Part shown: one piece after another, positions 54,752 to 64,000 of the stretch
How positions within the stretch are numbered: the first letter of the stretch is position 1
Layout of the letters: every line of letters starts with the position of its first letter
Assembly: GCA_963555705.1 (NCBI GenBank)
Contig: OY743174.1
Coordinates: forward strand, 57,248,234 to 57,312,233
Origin: Ligustrum vulgare
Lineage: Eukaryota; Streptophyta; Magnoliopsida; Lamiales; Oleaceae
Length of the DNA: 64,000 nt
Direction: 5' to 3'
Program-made: the position numbers and the translations under genes
Notes under the pieces: generated by a model
Database searches by the model: none
What the model was told of the DNA's origin: nothing
The model's input: only the letters and a program-made list of their open reading frames with translations

Positions 54752-54990
54752 AATGTTTTAGCTGGTAAATCACTGCATATTAAAGCTAGTAACCATGGAA
54801 GGGATAGGATGATTGAAACTCCTAAGATGCCCTGCTTTACGGGAAGTTGATTACTACCCACTCCTAATACTTCTGCCTCTGGAAGTAAACCTGAAGATAG
54901 GGTGAATGACAGATTGCCTAAAATAGACTTCCCTTATTTTAATGGGGAAGGTCCCAAAGAATGGTTGAGAAAGGTAAAAAAATACTTCCA

Positions 54991-56931
54991 AGGAGGGAAT
55001 GAGCAGTTTTGATGCCTTTCATCATTAAGTCAGATGCCTGTTACGAGGGAATGAGCAGTTTTGATGCAAGGAGACAACCTATAGCATATCTTAGCAAGGA
55101 AATTACTGCTAGTAAGCTGGGCCTTTCTATATATGAAAAAGAGCTATTGGCTCTAGTCACCAAATGGAGACATTACATTGAGGGCAGTTACTTTATCCTC
55201 AAAACAGATCATCAATCATTGAAATTCTTATTGGAACAGAGAATTACCACTCCGTTGTAGCAAAAGTGGTTAACCAAATTGATGGAGTTGGACTATGAAA
55301 TTCAATATAAGAAAGGGATGGAGAATATAGTAGTTGACGCTTTGTCAAGAAGAGAAGAAGATGGAGGTGAATGCACAGCGATCACTGCGCTGGTTCCTAA
55401 ATGGATGGAGGAAGTGATTCGTAGCTATGAAGGAGACCCTTTATCTAGGGGAAAAATCCAGGCCTTAAGTATTAATTCCAATACAGATGACAACTACAAG
55501 CTACATGGTGGGATTCTCAAGTATAACCAGAAAATCTACATTGGCTGTGGGGGTGAAATCAGAAAATTGCTCATCCAAAATATTCATAACTCCCAGCAAG
55601 GGGGACACTCAGGGGTGCAAGCTAGCATATATAGAGCAAAGTAGTATTTTTATTGGCCTGTTATGGTGAAAGAAATCAAGCGAGAAGTGTTACAATGTGA
55701 AGTTTTCCAAAAGTGCAAAAACGAAAATGTAGCCTATCCCGGGCTACTCCAGCCATTGCCAGAACCTGCTCATTCTTGGAGTCATATCTCCATGGATTTC
55801 TTGGAAGGGTTACCTAATTCGGAGGGGAAGACAGTGATCATGGTAGTTGTTGACATGTTTACTAATAGTCGTTGACAGATTTACTAAGTATGCACATTTC
55901 ATCACATTGAACTACCCTTATTCGGTAGCCAAAATAGCACAGTTATTCCTGGACAACATCCGTAAATTACATGGCCTTCCGCAAAGTATTGTCTTTGAGA
56001 GAGACAAGTCTTTACAAGTACATTTTGGCAAGAATTATTCAAAATATTGGGAGTGGATCTACTGCTCAGCACGTATCACCCACAAACGGATGGGCAAACG
56101 AAGAGGTTGAATCAGTGTTTGGAATCATACTTGAGGTGCTAGGTCCTGGAGTAAGTGGTTACCTTTAGCTGAATGGTGGTATAATACCACCTACCACTTA
56201 GTCATACAAAGAACACCATTTGAAGCTCTTTATTGCATTCCTCCTCCCCAATTGGCTTTGGGCCCTTACCAGCAGATTAAAGTCGAGTCAGCTGATGAAT
56301 TACTACAGAAAATACAAGAGATGGATAGAAATCTGAGGGAAAGTTTGTCCCAAGCGAGGGCAAGAATGAAAATTTATGCCGATCAAAAGACATATGAGAG
56401 GGAATTCCAAGTAGGAGAATGGGTGTATTTAAAGTTACACCCATATCAACAACAGTCCTTGGCCAAGAGGGTGATCACAAACTTAGTATAAGGTATTTTG
56501 GTCCTTATGAAATATATGAGAAAATAGGAAAGGTGGCCTACAAATTAGCTCTCCCAGACCTTTCCAAGATTCATCCGATTTTTTATGTATCATTGTTAAA
56601 GAAGAAGATTGGAAACAGGGAAGTAAAAGTAGCAGAACTACCCGTTGTTGGACAGTAGGTGATAGAATTACAACCTGAGGCCATTTTATAGATTCAGGAA
56701 GTATGAAAGAGAAACAGAACAATTATACAATGGTTGGTAAAATGGAAAGACAAAGAGAAGGAAGAGGCGACCTGGGAGTTAGCTGAAGATGTCCTTTGCC
56801 GGTTTCCAGAGTTTGAACCTTGGGGACAAGGTTATTTTAAGGAGGAAGGATGTCATGAGGGACTACCAACAGCGTGGGGAAAAAAGATGAAGAGAGGAAG
56901 CAGGAAAATGAAGTTAATTACTAGAGGATGA
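54991..56931 (+). pseudogene. pol: pol remnant: RNase H, integrase, chromodomain
   Basis: RNase H: KSDACYEG then RQPIAYLSKEI and KTDHQSLKFLLEQ (55030-55240). Integrase zinc finger HNSQQGGHSG...CEVFQKC (55580-55710), core DFLEGLP near 55795 and VDRFTKYAHF near 55870. The later core ([12 protein letters not shown] near 56085) is in another frame. The chromodomain LVKWKDKEKEEATWELAED lies at 56734-56790. Stops at 55258-55260, 55642-55644, 55873-55875 and 56166-56168, plus frameshifts, make it nonfunctional. A small duplication repeats GTTGACA/GTTGACAG(A)TTTACTAA around 55845-55885. Confidence 0.85.
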
Positions 56932-57251
56932 GGAAGAGAGAAGATGGTGATGTTCAGTCCATTTATATTTCTTAAGTCATTTTACGTTTCTTTACTTACC
57001 TATAAGAGGGGAGACGCATATGGAGTTAGTTAGAGTATGATATGATGAATCATTCTTCCTTCTAAATTCTCTGCACTTCTTCTTCTCATCGTCTTCTTCT
57101 ACTTCCTCTCATCTCCTTCTGTCCTTAATTTCTACTGGTGTTTGAGCATTTATGAATCAATAAATTAGTTGAATATTACTTGTTCAGTTTATTCACAAAT
57201 TCTATGTTATTTTATATTTCGTTTTGGTGTGTTTTGGTGGAATCCATAACA
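56851..57251 (+). repeat. 3' LTR of the deleted Gypsy element
   Basis: 401 bp. Starts right after the purine tract, ends AATCCATAACA. Confidence 0.88.
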
Positions 57252-58800
57252 CGTCGCTGACTATTTACCATGGCCCCGATCAATAGCTATGAGATTTCTC
57301 TCTCTAATGCCAGCTTTTGCCTCCCCCAACACCTACGCTACATTGGAAGGAAGTCGGCTGATGCATTAAAAAATTTTGGGGGCAAAAGAAGTTTTTTGTG
57401 GGTGATTAGAGTGGAGGCTGGGCAGATAAGAGAGAGGGAGAGGAGGTCTACTGGTGGTGAATAATAGAAAAGAGAATCGACTGGGCATGAGGGAGGAGTG
57501 ACCAATCTCAAAACCAAGCGGCACTCATACATTGAAGGAAGCTGGACTGAGGAAGAAGTTGGTAGATTACATTAGGAGTATGTTGCAATATTTTGTGTAT
57601 AATGACGCTAAAGAAACAAAGTATAATTATACCAAATTCGAGCTGACAAATGAACAGAGAAATGACAGGAAACAAGAAAATAAAACTAGAAGAAAATAGA
57701 CAAAGTTGAGTAAGTGTTGAACACTTTGTCCTTAAGTCGAATTTGCCCCGCAATGGTGCCTATGGTTTATGGAAATCAACTCACAAGATACAACAACTAC
57801 TGTTTGTATTTGTAGCACTCTAAAACACAAGCACAACGAACCAAAATGTGGTTTTGTACTCCAAAATGAAAATGAAGAAGAATCAAAATTATGCAATAAG
57901 AATGCAAGATTTTTGTTTAAGAGGAGATGAGAGAACGATTTTGTAATTGCATATCATTAGTGTGAGTAATAGGACATCTCAATGGTCCTATTTATATATG
58001 ATGAAGGGTTTTGGACGAAGTGGTATGTACCTGAACCACGCAACCCTTCCAAATGATACAACTGTTTGGACAACCATACTACCGCATGACTTTACGCGAA
58101 ATAGAAATTTAAACAAAAACAGTTGAAGTGATTGTACAATTTTATAACCATGTGATTGCATGAGCAAAATTTTTAACCCAATTTTCATCATTTTTCGTAA
58201 TTTTTCATTCATCCGATATTGATTTTGAAATGTTTAAATATACCCTTCAACACATGCAGAGAAATCTGAATTCTCTTTCAGGGGCATTGCCCTCTCACCC
58301 CCACGAGGGGCGCTACCCTCTCAACCCCCATTACCTAACTTCTACGATTTGAATTGGCGAAGTGAGAAACTTATTTTGCCTAAATGAATTGAGTAGAGTT
58401 TGAATATTTGATCGAAGTTGACACGATGTCATTTTAGTCGATTTTCAATATTTAACAAATTTCTCAATTTCTTAAACCCACATCCAATAGAGTAGACTGG
58501 AAGATTGGATAGAGAAAAATAGAGGTAGTCGGACATTGCTGGTTGGGGGGCTCAACCCTAATTTTGCCAGATATTTAATAGAACATTTTTTAAATTAAAC
58601 TTTAAACTGCAGGCTATTTCTAAAGGTTGAACCTCAATTTTAGGGGGCTTCACCTGTCCTATGTTGTTCTGAGTTTTAGTGAAAGATGTAAGTGCGGGGT
58701 GAAATCTCACTTTTTAACTTGACAATGGCCGAATTCGAGGCTGATCTAAACTACCTGACTGGGGGGCTACAGGCTATTTCTAAATTTGTGGCAATTTCGA
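57252..58800. other. Intergenic, no gene recognised
   Basis: Short frames have no recognisable domain. A GC-rich patch at 58280-58335 (GGGGC, CCCCCAC and CCCTCTC repeats) looks TE-derived. The last ~100 bp are probably the promoter or leader of the U11/U12-20K gene. Confidence 0.4.
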
Positions 58801-58831
58801 ATCTTCGATCAATCGATCGGGACGGAGAGAG

Positions 58832-60496
58832 ATGCCGCTGGGGAAATACTATTGCGACTACTGTGACAAGCAATTCCAAGACACCCCCTTCGCACGGCGG
58901 CGCCACCTCCAAGGCGTTCAACACCAGAGAGCCAAAGCTCTCTGGTACGACTCCTTGCGCTCCCAAAGTCTGTCTGTCTGTCTCTTATTCCATATAGAAA
59001 ATTCACTCACACCGTATACATGTATACTGAATAGATTTTTATTAACAGATTTGGCTCAAATTCAAGACCCGGACTCTATTGGAAAAGGAGTTTGCAATCG
59101 CTTTATCCGTACGGTACACCTACGCTACTCTCAAAAGTTTTGTCATTTTTCTTTGTCAATGAAATTAATTATGTTGTTTTGCTAGTATGATAATGACTCG
59201 AATTGAATTAGAAATCCTACTTGCTTATTGAGCTTAATCATCCTTGGTACATGTCGAGACTTTGTTTATGACCTGGAAACTAGCATTTCACTTCTAAAAT
59301 TAAACTCGTTATTCATTAGACAACGTACAACAAATTCATCCAGTCTGGTGAATCACACCTCCTTGGAAGGATTAAGGTTGTTCTTTTGAATCTGCTTTGA
59401 AGGAAGCTGTGTTAATTTTTGGTTGAAGGTGGAGTTGGATGACTTCTTTACATTATTTATTAATATCCTCTGTTTGTCAGCCTATGTTTATCCTCTGTTT
59501 ATTAGCCAATGTTCTACAAGGCAATCGTTACAATTTATAAATCAATTTATAATCAATATAATTTCTCAAATCATTTTTTAATCACACACATTCTTCTTCT
59601 TCCCTTTTCAACCACACATTTTACCTCAAAAATATAAATAAATCAATTTATAATTGTCGAACAGAGTCTTAGTTTTAGCTGATCCACTATCTCCATATAG
59701 CTTGAAAGAATTTCATAATTAGTCTCTAGTTTGGTAAATCTCTCGTGGATATTTGTTAGGTAGAGCGCTAGTACCGTTTTTTGAAAGATTATTTCTTCTG
59801 TCTCACACTTTCTACCAATATTTTTTCTCTCGACTTTTACTTCATCATCAATCTGATGTCCCCATTGTCTTGATTATTGATTCAAAGGGGTCGTGCCAAT
59901 ATGGAGATTCTTGTAAATATTATCATCCCAAGCAGAATGTCTCAAGCATAAACACTCAAGGATTAGTAGGTAGCTCATCTTACTTTTGTCATGAGTTCTA
60001 CCTAGAATTTCTTGCAGTTCTCTTTGAGTGAGTCCATCTGTGTATCTTTATCTGATCACCAGGGACGAGCTTCATGAACAACGTTGGGCAGCAAGGTATT
60101 TCTAGGACTCAATTGGGTGGAGAAGCTTCTATGCCTGGTAAGTATCATCGTTCCTTATGTTTCATGCATCACGTGCTCCATCTATGCAATATTTTGAAGT
60201 GTTGGATTTTGCATGCTTGATATAGTGCCAATTTGGTTAAGGAGAAATCTACCAAATTTTTCCTCAAATTTATTTTCAACCACACATTTTTACAACACAT
60301 TCAAAAATTTCTCCAGTTTCTCTTACACTAAACTGGCATTTAATTTGTGCTTGTTAACTTATTTCCATTAAGTCTGCTTATTGCAGCTACTATGTTGAGA
60401 AATCAAATGGGGTCTTCAGTCGGAAACCTACCGCCATCTTTATGGCCTCCTCCAGAGGGTGGATATCCACCTCTCCCGTTTATCGATTGGGGCTAG
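58832..60496 (+). CDS. U11/U12 snRNP 20K protein (ZMAT5-like zinc finger), 155 aa
   Basis: Exons 58832-58967, 59049-59113, 59888-59969, 60063-60137, 60387-60496; phases agree. The N-terminus is a U1-type C2H2 finger (C8, C11, H25, H31), in MPLGKYYCDYCDKQFQ. A CCCH finger follows (C61-x8-C70-x5-C76-x3-H80). The C-terminus reads LPPSLWPPPEGGYPPLPF-IDWG, matching the conserved end of human ZMAT5 and the plant 20K protein. That protein is a subunit of the U11/U12 di-snRNP, which recognises U12-type (minor) introns in the nucleus. The usual plant length is about 165 aa. The first intron donor is GTCTGT inside a (GTCT)n run, a weak site; I chose it because it restores phase. All its own introns look U2-type. 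Confidence 0.9.
60237..60337. repeat. Possible 101-bp inverted-repeat MITE in intron 4
   Basis: GCCAATTTGGTTAAGGAG at the left and TCTCTTACACTAAACTGGC at the right are imperfect inverted repeats; no clear TSD. Confidence 0.35.
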
Positions 60497-60998
60497 GTTT
60501 GCCATCGGAAAATGGTCGTCTTGTTTTCAACTGTATCTATAGGAGTGGCAAGGAGATTTAAGCGTCCGGTACAAAATTGATCTCGGCTGTTTTATTTGAC
60601 TTGATTTTATCCCTCATGGTATACTTCTATGATCAATGTACATTTATACATTAATGAAGTCTAAATGAACTTAATTACTTTCAGTTTTGGCCAATAATTA
60701 AAGATTTCATACTGAGATAAGCTTTTAGCATATTGTTCCAAGCTTGCGCAAAATGTACACAGATTATTCATTGATGGATGGACAATCGACACAAACCCAG
60801 AAGGTATCATTAAATATGAAAAACGAGATTGATGAAATCGATGGCCAGTGATGTGATGCATTTCAAGATTCACAAACAGTTAAACACAATTTATTAAACC
60901 ACTGCATGGATATTCAAATTTATCTTCACAAACATGAAAGACAGACAGACAAACAGATATATTCCTTCAAAAGGAGATCGTTTAAGACACTCGAAGAG
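60497..60998. other. Convergent intergenic spacer with both 3'UTRs
   Basis: The U11/U12-20K gene ends at 60496 and the peptidase gene ends at 60999 on the other strand. Their 3'UTRs must share this ~500 bp and could overlap. Confidence 0.6.
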
Positions 60999-62815
60999 CT
61001 AACATAAAGATGCGAGTACCTCCAACAAGGAAGCAGCAAACTTCATTTGAGTCTCCTCGTCTATAGTCAAGAAGAGGGGAACATGTACAAATAGTGATTT
61101 AATTCCATTCTGCTCCGCGAATCGCAAGGAATTATAGTATACATAATTGCAGACAAACCGGCCAGCATCATCCGAGTTCATCACTTCATATCCCATCTTT
61201 GCCAATGCTTTGGAGATATTCTCGATAGGAAGGGAAGTCTGTAGGAAGTAAATCCATAAACCGGTAAGACTATATTAACATAAGGTGAAGTAACAAAGCA
61301 ATATCTATTGTTTGGATGACGAAGAGATGTCTGTGATGAATCACATGAGTCCATGACACAACTCTTCATCACCTAATACCAAGGCACCACTTTGACATGT
61401 CTCATTTTCATGTCAGATTTTCATGTCCATGTAAAATTTTAGTTCATATATTCACGTTCAAATAATTTTACATGCCAATCTGCACATATAAGATGAACAT
61501 AAAGACAGCCAGTGGGGTTTCCAATAATTAATTATTTTATCACAGTTGCATCAAACTTCAATTCAGTTCCAAAAGATCAGAAGTAAGAAGCAATAGCCAT
61601 AGCCATAAACTAAACATGAGTTAATATGTAGATGCTACATATAGTCAAGTGTTTCCACACACCCCCTGAATAAGAAAAATGAAAATTCTATAAGATCTAA
61701 GGGCCGTTTTGGCAAGGCTTTTAGAAAGTGAAGAAGCTACTTTTTGACATGTTTGGATAAATTTCTTGAATCGTTTTGTCTGGATAGAAGAATTTTTAGA
61801 GAATGTTGACATAGGTGGCTTCCTCAGGAAGTTTGAAGTTCTTATATAAGAAGCAAAAGCGAGCCCTAAAGAAGGTCTGGTACATTTGGAATCTCTAAAT
61901 TTACTGCAATAGTTACATGTTCAGCTTCAAAGCTTTGCACTTGGCATTACAAAGCATCAACCTCAGATTTTTTAAGATAGTTCATTATAGAAATCAAGAA
62001 AAGCGTCACTAAAAAATCACTTTACCTCTCGTTTTCGTGAAATCCCACCATCTGAGGGAAAAATGGGGACTTTCTGAAATCAGAAGAACACAAATTAAAA
62101 CAAACCATTTGGTTCATACGAGTTAAAAAGATAAAAGCTGAAGTTTTAAAGGGCAATATCCAACCTGAGGCTTCCATCCCATCTCATCAGGGCAACGGAA
62201 TGTAGCTTCATTGACTGCTTGACGTTCTAGAGCAAACTTTGTCGCGCCACTATTAACTCCAAAATGTACCTGAAAATAAAGTAGTAGGGATGGTGAGGGA
62301 AAAAAAACTGCCATTGTAGAAAACAACACAGTATGTTGTCATGATCAACTTCAAAATTAAATGTGACTTTGAGTTCCGGGTTACAGAAGATATAATCTAA
62401 ATAAGCCGAGAATTATGAAGGATAAGCATTACTATCTTTCTCTCAAATAGGCAAAAGAACTTCCCAATGCCACTTACAGAAACAATTCACCGAACTTAAT
62501 TTAGCCACAAGTGAACAAAAATAAGCATTCATTTGGATAATTACTAACCCAAATAACTCTCCCAGAATTCGACACAGTGCCATCCTTAATCACTGCAGAT
62601 TGCAGTGTTTGGTATAAGGGAACAAGAGCGCCTTGTCCGGCAGTTTCAAGAATTGTGCAACTACCAAGGATCAGCCCTTTCGGAAATCCCCTTTCCTTCA
62701 TGTAATCTTGAAGATTATTAACAATTGTCTCGGTTGGATTTTCCGCAACTCCATTGAACTTTTTAAATCCTGTCACATGGATTATTACTGGTGGAGCAGG
62801 CCCTTCAGACCCCAT
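60999..62815 (-). CDS. Pyrrolidone-carboxyl peptidase (pyroglutamyl peptidase I, family C15), 219 aa
   Basis: Coding exons on the minus strand: 62815-62549, 62269-62165, 62073-62026, 61238-60999; all GT-AG, 660 bp in total. The enzyme removes N-terminal pyroglutamate from peptides, normally in the cytosol. Motifs: HVTGFKKFNGVAENPT near the start; E104 in FALERQAVNEATFRCP; C170 in SDDAGRFVCNYVYYNSL; H192 in SLFVHVPL. These three fit the Glu-Cys-His catalytic triad of the family. The length is normal. I chose MGSEGPAPPV as start because an in-frame acceptor (TTTTGTTAG) lies 20 bp upstream and family members begin near here. No signal peptide is seen. Confidence 0.93.
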
Positions 62816-62835
62816 ATATCCACGAATCAAACGAT

Positions 62836-63480
62836 CTAACAAAATCAAATCACGAAATATACCAAATTTATTTAAATAGCTGCACAACCAAAAAAAATGG
62901 AAAAAGGAATGGTCAAATAAACACAAGTTTTTTCTCTAGCATTCATAGAACTACCAACACGAAACAGAAATTAAAGCCCTCATATATCTACTTTAGAATT
63001 CTGCCTATGCAATTATAACATCTATTTATAATATTTATTGTGGTAATTTATTCCATAATTAAAGAAAAATACATGAACGAAAGAGATTTCATACATGTCC
63101 TCCAACTTATGCCAACAGAGTGAGAAAAAAACTATACTTAAATGAAATTGAAGAACAAAAAAAGAAACCCCATAACTCTCAAACCTTGATCAAGTTAAAT
63201 TAAAACCACAATTTTGATTACCTTAAAAAAGCTATTTATGAAATACTAAAACAATCCAAGAATTCGAACATACCAGACTAAACACTGAAGCTAAAACCCA
63301 GATGAAATTCAACGACAATGATCAAAATTGAAACAAGTAATCAAAGAATCAAAGATCGCATGGATCAAAAAACAGGTCCAAGAAAACTACCTCGGAGAAA
63401 GCACTTGGAATCTTAAACCACCCAAAAAGTCAAGAAAAACCTGAAAGCTCAATTGAAGATGCAAAAGAAAACGAAATAGC
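62836..63480 (-). other. 5'UTR intron and leader exon of the peptidase gene
   Basis: On the minus strand, a leader ends ...CTTTCTCCGAG at 63391 before GTAGTTTTC. The intron ends TTTTGTTAG at 62836. The transcription start is probably near 63480-63510 but no clear TATA element was seen. Confidence 0.5.
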
Positions 63481-63510
63481 TCTACCACCTATCTTATCTA
63501 CACAAATCAT

Positions 63511-64000
63511 TTTGTTATTTATTATTTTTTAGCTTTTTGGTAAACATAAGATTATTGAGATTCCGTCTCCTTTTGTGAACTTGTTTACGTAACATGGCAA
63601 ACAAGTTATAAACGTGATATATTCTCAGAGTACTTTTTAATTATATGTACATTTTTTAAATTATTTTTAAATACATATTTTACATCGAAAATATTACATT
63701 CTTAATTTTAGCTCCTATTTGGTATTGATAAAATCAAATTTTTAGTGAACTTTTATAAAAGTTGATGAGATGCGTGATTGAAAAATTGTGAACCCCTTAA
63801 AAGAAGTGATTAAGATTAAATGTTGACTTTGAATTAGATTAAAATCTACAAAGTAAGCTCTACCTAACAGGAGCTTATAAACAAAAATTTTATCAAGTTT
63901 ATAAATAACACATTTTTTCAAATCACATTTTAACTATACACATTTTTTTAACCACGTGTTTAATATTTTGTTTCGAAAACATCACTTTTTTCTTTATAAA
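63511..64000. other. AT-rich intergenic, probable promoter side of the peptidase gene
   Basis: No coding frame or recognisable repeat end. Confidence 0.45.

Larger units (their letters stand above)
54063..57251 (+). mobile_element. Internally deleted chromodomain Gypsy element, 3189 bp
   Basis: LTRs 54063-54472 (410 bp) and 56851-57251 (401 bp) share TGTCATGAGG starts and AATCCATAACA ends. A primer-binding site (TGGTATCATAG) begins one base after the first, and a purine tract AAGGAGGAAGGA precedes the second. The remaining body has the start of gag, then RNase H, integrase and a chromodomain; most of gag, protease and RT are gone. The flanking pentamers AGCCG and CGTCG do not match well, and the LTRs differ by several indels. 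The element is therefore old or recombinant. Short LTRs plus a chromodomain suggest a chromovirus, possibly Reina-like. Confidence 0.88.

Noticed and set aside
54058..57256. TSD for the second Gypsy element
   Set aside because: AGCCG against CGTCG agree at only three of five bases, so I do not claim a TSD.
57270..57464. 64-codon plus-strand frame after the deleted Gypsy element
   Set aside because: No recognisable motif, Arg/Glu-rich low-complexity end, and no splice or family support.
58820..60500. U12-type introns in the U11/U12-20K gene
   Set aside because: None of its donors resembles GTATCCTT or ATATCCTT and all introns fit the GT-AG major class.

Overview
The window is nuclear DNA from a flowering plant, most likely a eudicot. 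It is AT-rich and TE-dense, its genes have many GT-AG introns, and it carries plant-type LTR retrotransposons, hAT and PIF/Harbinger MITEs and Helitron ends. I cannot name the species. No prokaryotic or organellar feature was seen, and no tRNA, rRNA or CRISPR array.

Four host loci were found. (1) 19.6-25.4 kb, plus strand: an RPAP2/RTR1-like (RNA polymerase II CTD phosphatase; Arabidopsis RIMA) locus whose exon order is recognisable but which carries five separate lesions, so I call it a pseudogene. (2) 45.4-50.2 kb, plus: an intact GSK3/SHAGGY-like kinase of 409 codons in 12 coding exons, with a probable long 5'UTR intron that holds a whole Copia element. (3) 58.8-60.5 kb, plus: a five-exon gene for the U11/U12 snRNP 20K protein (ZMAT5-like, 155 aa). 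(4) 61.0-62.8 kb, minus: a four-coding-exon pyrrolidone-carboxyl peptidase (219 aa) with its catalytic triad. Genes 3 and 4 converge across about 500 bp. The four are ordinary cell functions and do not form a pathway.

The rest is mobile DNA in layers. Part by part: 0-5 kb minisatellite, solo LTR, hAT and Harbinger MITEs; 5.2-6.0 kb solo LTR related to the Gypsy element downstream; 7.7-16.4 kb a MuDR-like transposase remnant interrupted by a solo LTR and by a full-length 6.8 kb Ty3/Gypsy element; 18-38 kb Helitron termini, a hAT element, a 1.6 kb foldback element, solo LTRs and microsatellites; 40.8-44.9 kb a 4.1 kb Copia element; 50.4-53.5 kb Harbinger-type MITEs, one nested in another; 54.1-57.3 kb an internally deleted chromodomain Gypsy element. 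Target-site duplications (TSDs) read by eye fix most boundaries exactly.

The most unusual signal is an array of paired 12-bp palindromes (consensus TTACGGCCGTAA, pair members about 21-23 bp apart) in the U3 part of the Gypsy LTR. The array recurs with the same spacing in a diverged solo LTR. In the full-length element it directly follows a stretch of LTR that also encodes the C-terminal tail of Pol. Other points of note are a Copia element with TA...TA rather than TG...CA termini, a solo LTR lying inside the 3' hairpin of a Helitron, and two inverted Harbinger-type elements that each hold six internal tandem units.
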